Made by a program: the position numbers and the translations under genes. The notes under the pieces are model-generated. The model did no database searches. It was not told where the DNA came from and saw only the letters and a list, made by a program, of their open reading frames with translations. From a virus, in IMG/VR virus record IMGVR_UViG_3300048121_001079, positions 1 through 52,567 of that record: DNA of 52,567 bases, one strand, 5' to 3'. This document shows, piece after piece, positions 8,957 through 17,863 of the stretch. Each line of letters begins with the position of its first letter. Within the stretch, counting starts at the first letter, position 1.

Positions 8957-10237
8957 ATGGCAAATACAATCATAGATAGAAGAAAGAATCCAGGTTCAAA
9001 GTCTTCTGACAATCGACAAAAATTTATCAAAAGAACTAAAAAAGAAATACGTAAAAGTATACATGATACTTTGGGTAAACGTAGCATCAAAGGTTCTAGT
9101 GATTCACAGGATGTCGTAATCACTCGTAAAGGCATTGACGAACCTCAGTTCGGTCATAATCCACAATCAGGTTCACGTGATATTGTTCTTCCGGGCAATA
9201 AAGAATTTGTAGAAGGCGATTTACTTAGAAAGCCACCAAGTGGACAGGGTCAAGGTAAAGGTGAGGGCGAAGCAAGTAATGAAGGCATAGGTGAAGATGA
9301 GTTTGGATTTGCGTTAAGCAATGACGAATTTGTTAACATTTTGTTTGAAGACTTAGAACTACCACACATGATTTCTAAAGAGAACAAGTCAGTTCAAAGA
9401 TTTGAGTTAACTCGTAGTGGTTATACTAATGATGGTAATCCCGCACAAATGAACTTAGAGAAAAGTATGGTCAATTCTATTGGTCGTAAGATTGCTCTAA
9501 AAGGTCCAAAACTAAAAAAGATTAAAGAGTTAGAAGCAGAGTTAGAAACCTGTAAAGACAAAGAGCGTAGAGTTGAGATTGAAGAAGAAATTAGCAGACT
9601 GCGTATTAGAGCAAATGCAGTTTCGTTTGTAGACCCAGTAGATTTACGATATAACAATTTTAGTAAGAAACCAGCACCAATATCACAAGCAGTTGTATTC
9701 TTTGTAATGGATGTAAGTGCAAGTATGACACAAGCACACAAAGACTTAGCAAAGCGTTTCTTTATGTTACTTAACCTATTTGTATCTCGTAAGTATAAAA
9801 GAGTAGACTGTGTATTCATTAGACACCATATCCAAGCAACCGAGTGTGACGAACATGACTTCTTTAATAACAAAGAAAATGGTGGCACGGTTGTATCAAG
9901 TGCATTCAAACTTGCAAAAGAAATCATAGATGATAGATATTCGCCTAATGAGTGGAACTTATATTTCTCTCAAGCAAGTGATGGTGACAACTGGGACAAC
10001 GATAATGAAGAATTAATGCAGGTTCTTACTAACGATATATTACCTATAACTCAATACTTTAGTTATATTCAAGTTGGCACAAAACGCCATGGATATTACA
10101 ATACTGGTAATCTACTACAAGAATATGAAATACTAGTAAACAATAATAAAAACATTGTAACAAAACATATAGAAGATACATTCGATATATATCCAGTGTT
10201 TAGAGAAATATTTAAAATCAAGGATAAAAATGAGTAA
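8957..10237 (+). CDS. yeaH: YeaH family protein (DUF444, von Willebrand A-like)
   Basis: The 426 residues match the usual length (about 427). The N-terminus carries the basic IIDRRKNPGxKSxxNRQKFIKR signature; a Gly-rich linker lies near residues 90-110; residues about 245-265 contain a FFVMDVSASM strand with the DxSxS metal-site motif of a von Willebrand A-like fold, and later SQASDGDNWDND. In bacteria YeaH is encoded between PrkA and SpoVR and is needed with them in nutrient stress. Its stop overlaps the start of spoVR by 8 bases, indicating coupled translation. The ribosome site is AAGGAAGG before the ATG. Confidence 0.95.
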   Translation: MANTIIDRRKNPGSKSSDNRQKFIKRTKKEIRKSIHDTLGKRSIKGSSDSQDVVITRKGIDEPQFGHNPQSGSRDIVLPGNKEFVEGDLLRKPPSGQGQGKGEGEASNEGIGEDEFGFALSNDEFVNILFEDLELPHMISKENKSVQRFELTRSGYTNDGNPAQMNLEKSMVNSIGRKIALKGPKLKKIKELEAELETCKDKERRVEIEEEISRLRIRANAVSFVDPVDLRYNNFSKKPAPISQAVVFFVMDVSASMTQAHKDLAKRFFMLLNLFVSRKYKRVDCVFIRHHIQATECDEHDFFNNKENGGTVVSSAFKLAKEIIDDRYSPNEWNLYFSQASDGDNWDNDNEELMQVLTNDILPITQYFSYIQVGTKRHGYYNTGNLLQEYEILVNNNKNIVTKHIEDTFDIYPVFREIFKIKDKNE

Positions 10238-11756
10238 TTTAATATATACAGGTTCTAGTTGGAATTTTGATAAATTATATCGTATGATGGATGCATGTGA
10301 AGAGATTGCAATCAATGATATGGGCCTTGATTGCTTTCCTAATCAGATTGAGATTATTACAGTAGAGCAAATGTTAGATGCATATTCAAGTGTCGGCATG
10401 CCACTGATGTATAATCACTGGAGTTTTGGTAAGAGTTTTATTGGTAATAAACAACAGTATAGTGCTGGACAGATGGGATTAGCATATGAGTTAGTTATTA
10501 ACTCTAATCCATGTATCAATTATCTTATGGAAGAAAACTCAATGACTACACAATCACTAGTCATTGCCCATGCGGCGTTTGGACATAATCATTACTTTAA
10601 GAATAATTATCTGTTTAAGCAATGGACTTCACCAGATGCTATCGTAGATTACTTATTGTTCGCAAAACGATACATAAGAGAGTGTGAAGAGAAGTACGGA
10701 AGTGATTTAGTAGAAGAGACATTAGATGCATGTCATGCCATTCAGTATCAGAGTATTAATAAGTACAAAAGACCTAATAAGATATCTGCCCGTGAGGAGA
10801 TGGAACAACAGCGTACAAGAAGTGAATACTTACAGTCACAAGTAAATGACTTATGGCGTACATTACCAGAAGAAAAGAAAAAAGAAAAACTTAAAGAAAA
10901 TAACTGGCCGTCAGAACCAGAAGAAAACTTATTATACTTTTTAGAAAAACATTCACCTGTATTGACTTCATGGCAACGTGAACTATGTAGAATAGTTAGA
11001 CGAATTGCTCAGTATTTTTATCCTCAATATCAAACAAAAGTAATGAATGAAGGCTTTGCAAGTTTCACACATCATTATATATTCAACAAGTTGTATGATG
11101 AAGGTAAAGTTGATGACGGTGCTATGATGGAGTTTTTCAAGTTGCACAGTTCGGTATTATATCAACCAACATTCGATTCACCTAACTATAGTGGTTTCAA
11201 TCCATACGCACTAGGCTTCGCTATTTTGAAAGATATTCAACGAGTATGCACAGAGCCAGATGAAGAAGACAAACACTGGTTTCCTCATTTAGCAGACACT
11301 GATTGGCGTATTACGATTAAAGATATCGTTGCTAATTATAGAGATGAAAGTGCTATTCTACAGTTTCTAGGACCAAAAGTTATTCGTGACCAACAGATGT
11401 TTAACTTACATGATGAAGTACACTATGATGATTACAGAGTTACATCAATCCATGATGACCGTGGATATAAAAACATTCGTAAAAGTCTAAGTTCTAGTTA
11501 TGAGACTGCCGCAATGATACCAGATATCCAAATAACGAATGCTGATATCACAGGTAACCGTGACTTAACATTATTACATGAAAGTTACAAAGGAAAAAGA
11601 TTAGACGAAAAAACAGCAAATAAAGTTTTATCTCATGTACAGAAGTTGTGGGGATATAAAGTAAAGTTATACACAATGTATGGTGAGACATTATTAGATG
11701 TATACGAATGCAAACAAGAATCAAATTCTAAAGTAGGGTCAGGCATTATAGTATAA
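10230..11756 (+). CDS. spoVR: SpoVR (YcgB) family protein
   Basis: At 508 residues this matches the bacterial family (about 510). Signatures visible include the N-terminal SSWNFDKLYRMMDACEEIA, the HAAFGHNHYFKNN motif with paired His residues, ISAREEMEQ, and MNEGFASFTHHYI with Glu-Gly and His-His, followed by NPYALGFAILKDI. SpoVR has unknown biochemistry; it is needed for cortex formation in Bacillus and belongs to the RpoS-linked yeaG-yeaH-ycgB group of enterobacteria. It overlaps yeaH and closes the operon. A TATAAATA string lies across its stop codon and may serve the next gene. Confidence 0.95.
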   Translation: MSNLIYTGSSWNFDKLYRMMDACEEIAINDMGLDCFPNQIEIITVEQMLDAYSSVGMPLMYNHWSFGKSFIGNKQQYSAGQMGLAYELVINSNPCINYLMEENSMTTQSLVIAHAAFGHNHYFKNNYLFKQWTSPDAIVDYLLFAKRYIRECEEKYGSDLVEETLDACHAIQYQSINKYKRPNKISAREEMEQQRTRSEYLQSQVNDLWRTLPEEKKKEKLKENNWPSEPEENLLYFLEKHSPVLTSWQRELCRIVRRIAQYFYPQYQTKVMNEGFASFTHHYIFNKLYDEGKVDDGAMMEFFKLHSSVLYQPTFDSPNYSGFNPYALGFAILKDIQRVCTEPDEEDKHWFPHLADTDWRITIKDIVANYRDESAILQFLGPKVIRDQQMFNLHDEVHYDDYRVTSIHDDRGYKNIRKSLSSSYETAAMIPDIQITNADITGNRDLTLLHESYKGKRLDEKTANKVLSHVQKLWGYKVKLYTMYGETLLDVYECKQESNSKVGSGIIV

Positions 11757-11764
11757 ATAATAGC

Positions 11765-12226
11765 ATGAAAGATGCTATACAAAAATGGTTAGATGATTTT
11801 GTCACTAAACCTAATCCATTATTAAATGGATTTCCGCCTTGTCCTTACGCAAGAGCGGCAATTGTTGATTATATTGAGACTAACCATATTCGTTCAGCAC
11901 TACATGATTTATTAAAGAATTGGACAGATGATGTCCAAGTTGTAATCGTACACACATCTACAGATAAGTACACACCAGAACATCTTTCCCATATAGTTGA
12001 TGAGTTTAACGAAATAGCAATGAAACAAGATATTGTTGCTTTAGAAGACCATCCTAATGATGAAGAATTTGTAAATGGTGTGCATATGAACTTTGGTGAA
12101 TGTATCATAGTCTTAGTACAAAGATTGAGTAAAGTAAACGAAGCAAGTACAATACTTAAGAAAAAAGGATACTATGATACATGGAGTAAAGAAAACTTAG
12201 ATGATGTCGTCAACTGGAGAGAGTGA
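11765..12226 (+). CDS. Hypothetical protein with PPCPYA motif, 153 aa
   Basis: Unidentified. Residues 20-31 hold a Gly-Phe-Pro-Pro-Cys-Pro-Tyr-Ala motif, followed by two hydrophobic strands (VQVVIVHTS and IIVLVQRL) separated by helix, suggesting a small alpha/beta fold. The gene starts 8 bases after the spoVR stop and overlaps the next start, so it is read as part of the same run. The conserved Cys in a Pro-rich turn may be functional, but no reaction can be named. Confidence 0.6.
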   Translation: MKDAIQKWLDDFVTKPNPLLNGFPPCPYARAAIVDYIETNHIRSALHDLLKNWTDDVQVVIVHTSTDKYTPEHLSHIVDEFNEIAMKQDIVALEDHPNDEEFVNGVHMNFGECIIVLVQRLSKVNEASTILKKKGYYDTWSKENLDDVVNWRE

Positions 12227-12705
12227 TGAGTTATTCATATGCGAGGATTAATTTAGAAAAAACAAATTATAGTAAAATAGATAATTATCAAATACTTCTT
12301 AATCCAATTCCTAAAGAATTAGATGAGATTTACTTTACATATTGTAGGCATCATAATTTTAGTAGTGTTATGCCTATATTTGATTCTGAATACTATGATA
12401 ATGATGTTATAGGATATTATGACGGAGATGTACTAGTTGCATTTTCTCTTATAACAAGATATAATGATGAGAATGCAGAGTGTTTGCAATTCGCATGGGA
12501 TTATAATAAACCAAAGTTGCATTTAGGTCTTGCAAGTTTAAGAAATGAATGTGCTATGTACAAAGAATTAGGTTTTAAATATCTTTATGTTGGTGGCGCA
12601 GATGCATATAAAAATAATATGGATGGGTTAGAAGTTATGACGCCCGTTTCATGGATAGATAATAGGTGGAAAATAGATGGATTCGAAAAAGTACAAGGTA
12701 AATGA
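12226..12705 (+). CDS. GNAT-like protein resembling the arginyl-transferase C domain
   Basis: I place the start at the ATG 12226, which overlaps the preceding TGA, rather than the GTG one codon earlier. Residues 60-135 follow a GNAT layout: GYYDGDVLVAFSLI, then CLQFAWDYNKPKLHLGLASLRNE and LGFKYLYVGG. The last two resemble the YYDP...SLGxxxLRE...LGLxYxYLG pattern of ATE/Bpt aminoacyl-tRNA-protein transferases. Similarity is partial, so an ordinary acetyltransferase is the safer reading. The gene's end overlaps the amidinotransferase by 29 bases. If it does transfer an amino acid to protein N-termini, it would link to the ClpS gene further on; that is speculation. Confidence 0.55.
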   Translation: MSYSYARINLEKTNYSKIDNYQILLNPIPKELDEIYFTYCRHHNFSSVMPIFDSEYYDNDVIGYYDGDVLVAFSLITRYNDENAECLQFAWDYNKPKLHLGLASLRNECAMYKELGFKYLYVGGADAYKNNMDGLEVMTPVSWIDNRWKIDGFEKVQGK

Positions 12706-13861
12706 AGTAAACGCATGGAATGGATGGGATCCGTTAAAGCAAGTAGTTCTTGGTAATTGTTTCCCACCTGAGTTCTTCGAGGATGTAAAAGACACAAAAC
12801 TCAGAGACTTATTACAACGTCTACTATATGAAACAAGAGAAGATTTACAAAACATTCAAAATACACTTGAGGGTTTAGGAGTAGAAGTAGTTCGTATGCC
12901 AGAATATGGTATGACTAATTTTCCTTTAGTGCGACATGAAAGCCCAAAGACGATAAACGAAGCCGCTGACCTAGGTATGCAAGGCGCATATAAAGACGGT
13001 AAAGTTCATGGTTTTCCTAAACCTTGTCTTACTCCACGTGATGATATTATAACTCTTGGTAATAAATGTTTGTTTACTAGTAATCTATTAGACAATGTTA
13101 TAGAGGATGGTGAGATATTTAATCCTGACCACTTAGATTTGTTTAGTCAAAAAGAATGGAATTTATACAGACAAGGCAAAGTATCAAAAGGACCATTAAA
13201 TCCTACACCTCATTTAATAAAAGATGCTACTGAACAAAGAAGATTTGATGCATCATTCCAGTTTTGGGCACCACTCATACATAGGGTTGGTGACAGACTT
13301 GTTGTAGACCAACAAGATTGGGCAAATCTATCTGACGTAATATTGGAAAGATATCCACAATTCACAGCGGCAAATATTGCAGTTGGTGGTCACACAGATG
13401 GTTCAATGAATTTACCAAAACCTGGACTTGTTATATGTGGTGATTGGATGGGACCGGAAGACTTTAAACATACATTGCCTGGATGGGATGTATTGAGAAT
13501 AGAACATCCAAATCAGACAAAAAGTGATTTTGGAAGTTGGGCTGATGAGAAACATATCACACAGGGAAGATGGTGGACACCAGAAGCAAAATCTAATCCT
13601 GAACTTGTAGATTTTGTAGACAATTGGTTAACTAATTGGGTAGGTTATGCAGAAGAAAGCATATTTGAAGTAAATATGTTATCTGTAAATCCAGAAACGA
13701 TATTAAGTTTGAACTATCAACCAGAGGTACATAACGCACTGAAAAAACACGGAATAGAACCAATCTATTGTAGATTTAGACACAGAAACTTTTGGGATGG
13801 TGGATTACACTGTTTAACAGTTGATACAGTAAGAGAGGGTGGAATACAGTCATATTTTTAG
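12677..13861 (+). CDS. Glycine/inosamine amidinotransferase family enzyme
   Basis: The 394-residue protein has the pentein-fold AGAT layout: an N-terminal VNAWNGWDPLKQVVLG, a GGHTDGSMNLPKPGLV block with His239 and Asp241, and the catalytic RHRNFWDGGLHCLTVD block with Cys379. These match the Asp-His-Cys catalytic set of L-arginine:glycine amidinotransferase, which moves an amidino group from arginine to glycine, and of StrB-type amidinotransferases that use inosamine phosphates. The acceptor cannot be told. The start overlaps the GNAT gene by 29 bases; no later in-frame ATG precedes the conserved region, so the overlap is real. Possible uses are arginine diversion, osmolyte synthesis or guanidino decoration of a sugar made with the nearby epimerase. 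Confidence 0.85.
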   Translation: MDSKKYKVNEVNAWNGWDPLKQVVLGNCFPPEFFEDVKDTKLRDLLQRLLYETREDLQNIQNTLEGLGVEVVRMPEYGMTNFPLVRHESPKTINEAADLGMQGAYKDGKVHGFPKPCLTPRDDIITLGNKCLFTSNLLDNVIEDGEIFNPDHLDLFSQKEWNLYRQGKVSKGPLNPTPHLIKDATEQRRFDASFQFWAPLIHRVGDRLVVDQQDWANLSDVILERYPQFTAANIAVGGHTDGSMNLPKPGLVICGDWMGPEDFKHTLPGWDVLRIEHPNQTKSDFGSWADEKHITQGRWWTPEAKSNPELVDFVDNWLTNWVGYAEESIFEVNMLSVNPETILSLNYQPEVHNALKKHGIEPIYCRFRHRNFWDGGLHCLTVDTVREGGIQSYF

Positions 13862-13871
13862 TAATTTGCTA

Positions 13872-13900
13872 TTGCATAATGATTAAAAGTGTGTTATACT
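13872..13900 (+). promoter_or_regulatory. Sigma70-like promoter before yggX
   Basis: TTGCAT at 13872-13877 and TATACT at 13895-13900 are separated by 17 bases, with TGTG just before the -10. The predicted start of transcription is about 20 bases before the YggX ATG. Confidence 0.5.
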
Positions 13901-13929
13901 TATTAGATGATTATTATGGAGAATACTGA

Positions 13930-14190
13930 ATGAGTATGGTTTATTGTACAAAATATGGCAAAGAATTGCCTGCCCTAACAACTGCACCTTTTCCTGGCGA
14001 AGCAGGTGAAAAAATCTTAAATGAAATCTCAGCACAAGCATGGTTTGAATGGCTTGAGATGCAGACTATGTTTATCAACGAAAATCAATTAAACATGATG
14101 GACCCACAGGCTAGAGAGTTTCTAGCAGAACGAAGAGATGAATTTCTTTTCGAAGGTGGTGATATTATTGAACCACCAGAGCCTATCTAA
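13930..14190 (+). CDS. yggX: YggX family Fe(II)-trafficking protein
   Basis: The 86 residues match the YggX family (about 90 aa) along their length: VYCTKYGKELPAL at the N-terminus with the conserved Cys, FPGEAGEKILNEISAQAW, then QTMFINENQLNMMDPQAREFL and FLFEG. YggX protects Fe-S enzymes from oxidative damage and is linked to iron trafficking. GGAGA precedes the ATG by 8 bases. The stop overlaps the thioesterase start (TAATG). A 7Fe ferredoxin and four radical SAM enzymes are encoded in the same window, so protection of Fe-S clusters during infection is a reasonable inferred role. Confidence 0.9.
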   Translation: MSMVYCTKYGKELPALTTAPFPGEAGEKILNEISAQAWFEWLEMQTMFINENQLNMMDPQAREFLAERRDEFLFEGGDIIEPPEPI

Positions 14191-14585
14191 TGAAAGAGTT
14201 GACTTATCAACTCCATGCGGCAGATGTTCCATTGAATATGCATGGAAGCGTAACGGGTGCATGGTTGTTTGATGTACTAGATAGAGCGGCACTTGTTTGG
14301 ATTAATGAAAACATTACCAACAAAATCAAAGGTGTCTCTGTAGCAACACATACTGCCGATGTAAAGTATCATCAGAGAGTTTTACAATATGGTTTTGTTT
14401 CAGCATATGCTGAATGCACCAGTATTACTCCTGGTAAGATTACAATTAATGTTGATTTATACAACAGAACACAAGACGAAGCAGAAGGCGAATTAGCCGT
14501 TTCTGGCACACTAGCATTTAGTATGATAGATAATGCTACTTATAGATTAAAAAGAATACCAAGAGAATTCTTAAGTATTAAATAG
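14190..14585 (+). CDS. Hotdog-fold acyl-CoA thioesterase (YciA-like)
   Basis: Residues 12-40 give a hotdog start (PLNMHGSVTGAWLFDVLDRAALVW, comparable to the ANxxGxxFGGWLMxxMDxAA helix of YciA-type enzymes), followed by VSVATHTADVKYHQRVLQYGFVSAYAECTSI and the TINVDLY strand. At 131 residues it is a single hotdog domain. Such enzymes hydrolyse acyl-CoA; here the active-site Asp is seen in the central helix. It is translationally coupled to yggX. Substrate unknown. Confidence 0.7.
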   Translation: MKELTYQLHAADVPLNMHGSVTGAWLFDVLDRAALVWINENITNKIKGVSVATHTADVKYHQRVLQYGFVSAYAECTSITPGKITINVDLYNRTQDEAEGELAVSGTLAFSMIDNATYRLKRIPREFLSIK

Positions 14586-14593
14586 GAGAATAC

Positions 14594-15496
14594 ATGCAAA
14601 CAAAAGGCAAAGTCCTTGTCACTGGTGGAGCGGGATTTATAGGAACTGAATTAGTACAACAGTTACATAAAAAAGGTTATGAAATAACTATCTTGGATAA
14701 ACAAGAAAAACCAATCGGTCTAGACCATGTGAAATATATTCAAGGCGATTTGTCAAGTCCTGCAAGATGTGTGATGGCATGTGCTGGTCAGGATTATGTT
14801 ATTCATTTGGCAGCCAAAGCCAGAATACCAGAGAGTTTTATTAATCCAGATGCGTACTTTGATGCAAATGTAACGGGTACAAGAAACATCTTAACAGCCG
14901 CAAGTGCGGTAGGTATTAGAAAATTTGTGTATGCGGGTTCTAGTTCAGTATACGGAAACAATGTTGCACCTAACAAACCAACTCATAAACCAGACCCACT
15001 AAATTATTATGCAATGTCAAAGTTATTTGGTGAACATCTATGTAAGCAATACAAAATTATGTTTGATTTGAATTATAACATTATGCGTTTCTTTACAGTA
15101 TACTCTGAAAACCAACCTACTTCTCTCATGTTTGGAAAGTTTGCTGAACTTGTTAAAAATGGTAAGCCAGTTACTATTCATGGTGATGGAGAAATGAGAA
15201 GAGATTATATACATGTTTCTGACGTAGCATCAGCACTTATTGCCAGTATAGAAAGTAAAGTTAAGAACGATACATTCAATGTAGGAACTGGTAACAATAT
15301 ATCAGTCAATGCAGTTGTTGATATACTAAGAGAGTATGCACCAGATTTAGAAGCAGTTAACGTAGAAAAACCAAAAGGATATGCACCAGAAACATTAGCA
15401 GATATTAGCAAGACTAAAAATCTACTTCATTGGTCACCGAACACTTTAATAGTGCCTGGACTAAATGAAATGTTTAAGCAGATATTTAAGAAATGA
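14594..15496 (+). CDS. NAD-dependent sugar epimerase/dehydratase (extended SDR)
   Basis: A Rossmann motif TGGAGFIG lies at residues 10-17, an Asp for NAD ribose follows (ILDKQ), then HLAAKARIPES, the YAGSSSVYG strand with the active Ser/Thr region, and YxxxK (Tyr139, Lys143). RFFTVYSENQ and the FNVGTGNNISV block complete the extended-SDR signature of UDP-glucose 4-epimerase and dTDP-glucose dehydratase-like enzymes. The length of 300 residues is normal. GGAGAATAC precedes the ATG. It overlaps the next gene by 4 bases. A nucleotide-sugar role fits the two glycosyltransferases in the window. Confidence 0.88.
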   Translation: MQTKGKVLVTGGAGFIGTELVQQLHKKGYEITILDKQEKPIGLDHVKYIQGDLSSPARCVMACAGQDYVIHLAAKARIPESFINPDAYFDANVTGTRNILTAASAVGIRKFVYAGSSSVYGNNVAPNKPTHKPDPLNYYAMSKLFGEHLCKQYKIMFDLNYNIMRFFTVYSENQPTSLMFGKFAELVKNGKPVTIHGDGEMRRDYIHVSDVASALIASIESKVKNDTFNVGTGNNISVNAVVDILREYAPDLEAVNVEKPKGYAPETLADISKTKNLLHWSPNTLIVPGLNEMFKQIFKK

Positions 15497-16479
15497 CAAG
15501 TATCATACAATTTTCGTCTAAAGCCGGAGCGTCAAGTAACTTCATTGCTAAACAATGTATGTGGGCTGGCGTAGTAGATAACAGATTAGAAAGAGGACCA
15601 GATACAGTTAATGAATATGTACTTCCAAGAACTAAAATAGGTCAAAACTTTGGAAATAGACATGAACTCTGGGAAATGAAATGTGATGATGAAGAATTAT
15701 TACAACATACAAGTGCGATTAAACCAACCTTGCTGGAATTACATCAATGGTGTAAAGATAATAAACCTGAACAAAAACTGAAGGCCGCTAATTCAAAAGA
15801 AATAGCATTGCGAATGGAAAATAATAGAAAAAAAGTAATCGCAAAACTTGATATTATGTGGAAAGATGAATGGACAATGGCTTATTCTGCTTTTTGGGAC
15901 TGGGAAGATTGGGGTAGATTATCAGGAAATCCAGTTGCGCCACCTGAATATATACTAAACCTAATAGAAGATGTTCAGCAGTATTTCGTAGATTGTAAAC
16001 ATTATTACTGGAAAGTTTGTGAACAAAAAGGTTGGGATATTCTTAGTATTTCACACCAGCATACATACGTAGAAACACCAGGACTTAAATTGCCTGATAA
16101 TTTTGTACATGGATATCTTAGATGCGACACCGCTTCAAGTAAGTATATAGATACTTTATTAGAAATAAAGCGTGGTGTCCAAATTTCACCTAAGTATTTG
16201 AAAACAATACTAAGTCCAGATATAGATAAAGACCATGACCCAACATGGGGTGTGGCGAAATGGACAGAAGAATTATCACATGAAATATTTGACTATAGAA
16301 AGATATTCATAGATAACGACAGTAATGAGATACAGAGGTTGTATGAATTCTTTCTTAATTTAGAATACTTTGAAGAACACAAAGAAAGAATTCTACAAGA
16401 GTTCTTTGATTATAATGATAAAAATATGAAACTTATGAAATCATTAGCATTGCCAATGTATGAAGAAGTGAATAAATAA
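15493..16479 (+). CDS. Unidentified protein, 328 aa
   Basis: The N-terminus (IIQFSSKAGASSNFIAKQCMW) has a strand-Gly-helix look like the phosphate loop of sulfotransferase-like P-loop proteins, and several phage genes of this kind occur nearby, but no second diagnostic motif is seen. The rest is rich in Trp, Tyr and acidic residues and is likely helical. It overlaps the epimerase by 4 bases, so it may act in the same pathway. Confidence 0.55.
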   Translation: MTSIIQFSSKAGASSNFIAKQCMWAGVVDNRLERGPDTVNEYVLPRTKIGQNFGNRHELWEMKCDDEELLQHTSAIKPTLLELHQWCKDNKPEQKLKAANSKEIALRMENNRKKVIAKLDIMWKDEWTMAYSAFWDWEDWGRLSGNPVAPPEYILNLIEDVQQYFVDCKHYYWKVCEQKGWDILSISHQHTYVETPGLKLPDNFVHGYLRCDTASSKYIDTLLEIKRGVQISPKYLKTILSPDIDKDHDPTWGVAKWTEELSHEIFDYRKIFIDNDSNEIQRLYEFFLNLEYFEEHKERILQEFFDYNDKNMKLMKSLALPMYEEVNK

Positions 16480-16511
16480 AATATATAGTTAAGGAATAAC
16501 AAGGAATTATA

Positions 16512-16940
16512 ATGAAATTAGTAGATAAAACAAATAAGATATTAAAGACTGTCTGCGATGAACATATCATTTCAGAACATTCTGAAAAACTGGCATATGA
16601 TATGATTTTAGTAATGCAAGAGTCTGATGCAATTGGACTTGCCGCACCACAAGTCGGTGAGAATACAGCATTGATGATAATCGGTCATAAAGACAATGGT
16701 TATGTTGTTTGTGTAAATCCAACGTGGGAAGAAGCAGAAGATAGCGAAGATGAAGAATTCTTAGAAGGATGTGTTAGTTTTCCTGGATTAGAATTAAAAA
16801 TCACTAGACCTAATAAGATATTGGGTACATTTACAAATTTAGCAGGAGAAAGAAAAACATCAACGTTCATGGGAGTATGGGCTCAAGCATTTCAACACGA
16901 ATGTGACCATCTTAATGGCGTCACATTTGATACTCTCTAA
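16512..16940 (+). CDS. def: Peptide deformylase
   Basis: All three family motifs are present: GLAAPQ at residues 42-47, EGCVS at 85-89 with metal ligand Cys87, and QHECDHLNG at 128-136 with ligands His129 and His133 and catalytic Glu130. The enzyme removes the formyl group from the starting Met of new proteins. At 142 residues it lacks the long C-terminal extension of many bacterial enzymes, as marine phage deformylases do. AAGGAAT lies before the ATG. The stop overlaps the SGNH gene (TAATG). It probably keeps N-terminal processing going for abundant phage proteins and may also affect which N-termini reach ClpS. Confidence 0.93.
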   Translation: MKLVDKTNKILKTVCDEHIISEHSEKLAYDMILVMQESDAIGLAAPQVGENTALMIIGHKDNGYVVCVNPTWEEAEDSEDEEFLEGCVSFPGLELKITRPNKILGTFTNLAGERKTSTFMGVWAQAFQHECDHLNGVTFDTL

Positions 16941-17863
16941 TGAACTTTTCTGAATATACATTAATCAGTCTAGGTGATAGTTTTACATTTGGTCAAGATA
17001 CTATTCCTGACCCAAAGAAACTTTCAGGAGAAGATAGTCTAACTTTTGGTAGACGATGGAAGAATGGATGTAATAAACTTTCTTATACTGCACGTATTAC
17101 TGAAAGAATGGAGTTCAAATATAACGTGAACTTTGGAGTAATGGGTGGTAATAATGAGAATTCTCTTACAATATTAGAATCCTTTTTGCGAAACAATATA
17201 GGTATGAAGATATTTGTATTGTTTAATTTTACTGGTGCTGGTAGAATGACGAACCTCTTTCAAGTGCCAGGACAGAAAGTGTATCACAAGCAAAATCTAG
17301 TACCACATCATGCAGTGCGAGTTGAAAAAATAAAGGCTTATGATATTAGTTCAAAAGATGTTGCTAATTACTATACTTTATGGAATAATTCTATGCAAGA
17401 AGTATACAATCATATAGGACATAGAAGAAGATTACAGCATATTTTATCTTTTTATAAAACCCCATATATATCATTTGATATTGTCAATAATACTGACTAC
17501 CTAATAAATAGAGATAATCCTTTAAGATATGTAGGACCACAACATCAATTTAACATTGATGGTTATTGCTTTGAAGATATATATGCAGACGATAGATTTA
17601 ATTTTCCAGAATTTGATTATATGAAGTCTTATATTGATAATGTAATTAATAGAGTTCCACCACTTCCTAATCATATAACAATGGGTGATATGAATGGTAG
17701 TCGTAATCTTCTACAATATATGTCTGAGAAGGCAATGTCTGAGGGATTAAAAAGAAATCACTATTATGCAAAAGAAAAAGAGAATGATGGACATTGGACA
17801 GAAGACGGACATATAGTAGTAACAGATATAATGCAAAAAAAGATAAATGAGAGATACAATTAG
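16940..17863 (+). CDS. SGNH/GDSL-like hydrolase
   Basis: Block I LGDSFTFG lies at residues 11-18 with candidate nucleophile Ser14; FGVMGGNNENS near 67-77 supplies the Gly and Asn blocks; NDGHWTEDGH near the C-terminus supplies a candidate Asp-His pair. No signal peptide is seen, so it should act in the cytoplasm unless released by lysis. SGNH enzymes remove acyl groups from sugars, lipids or peptidoglycan. Coupled translation with the deformylase is due to the one-base overlap. Confidence 0.75.
   Translation: MNFSEYTLISLGDSFTFGQDTIPDPKKLSGEDSLTFGRRWKNGCNKLSYTARITERMEFKYNVNFGVMGGNNENSLTILESFLRNNIGMKIFVLFNFTGAGRMTNLFQVPGQKVYHKQNLVPHHAVRVEKIKAYDISSKDVANYYTLWNNSMQEVYNHIGHRRRLQHILSFYKTPYISFDIVNNTDYLINRDNPLRYVGPQHQFNIDGYCFEDIYADDRFNFPEFDYMKSYIDNVINRVPPLPNHITMGDMNGSRNLLQYMSEKAMSEGLKRNHYYAKEKENDGHWTEDGHIVVTDIMQKKINERYN

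Noticed and set aside
11752-11759. TATAAATA across the spoVR stop as a late promoter
   Set aside because: Only 5 bases separate it from the next ATG, so a normal leader would not fit; it is kept only as a remark.
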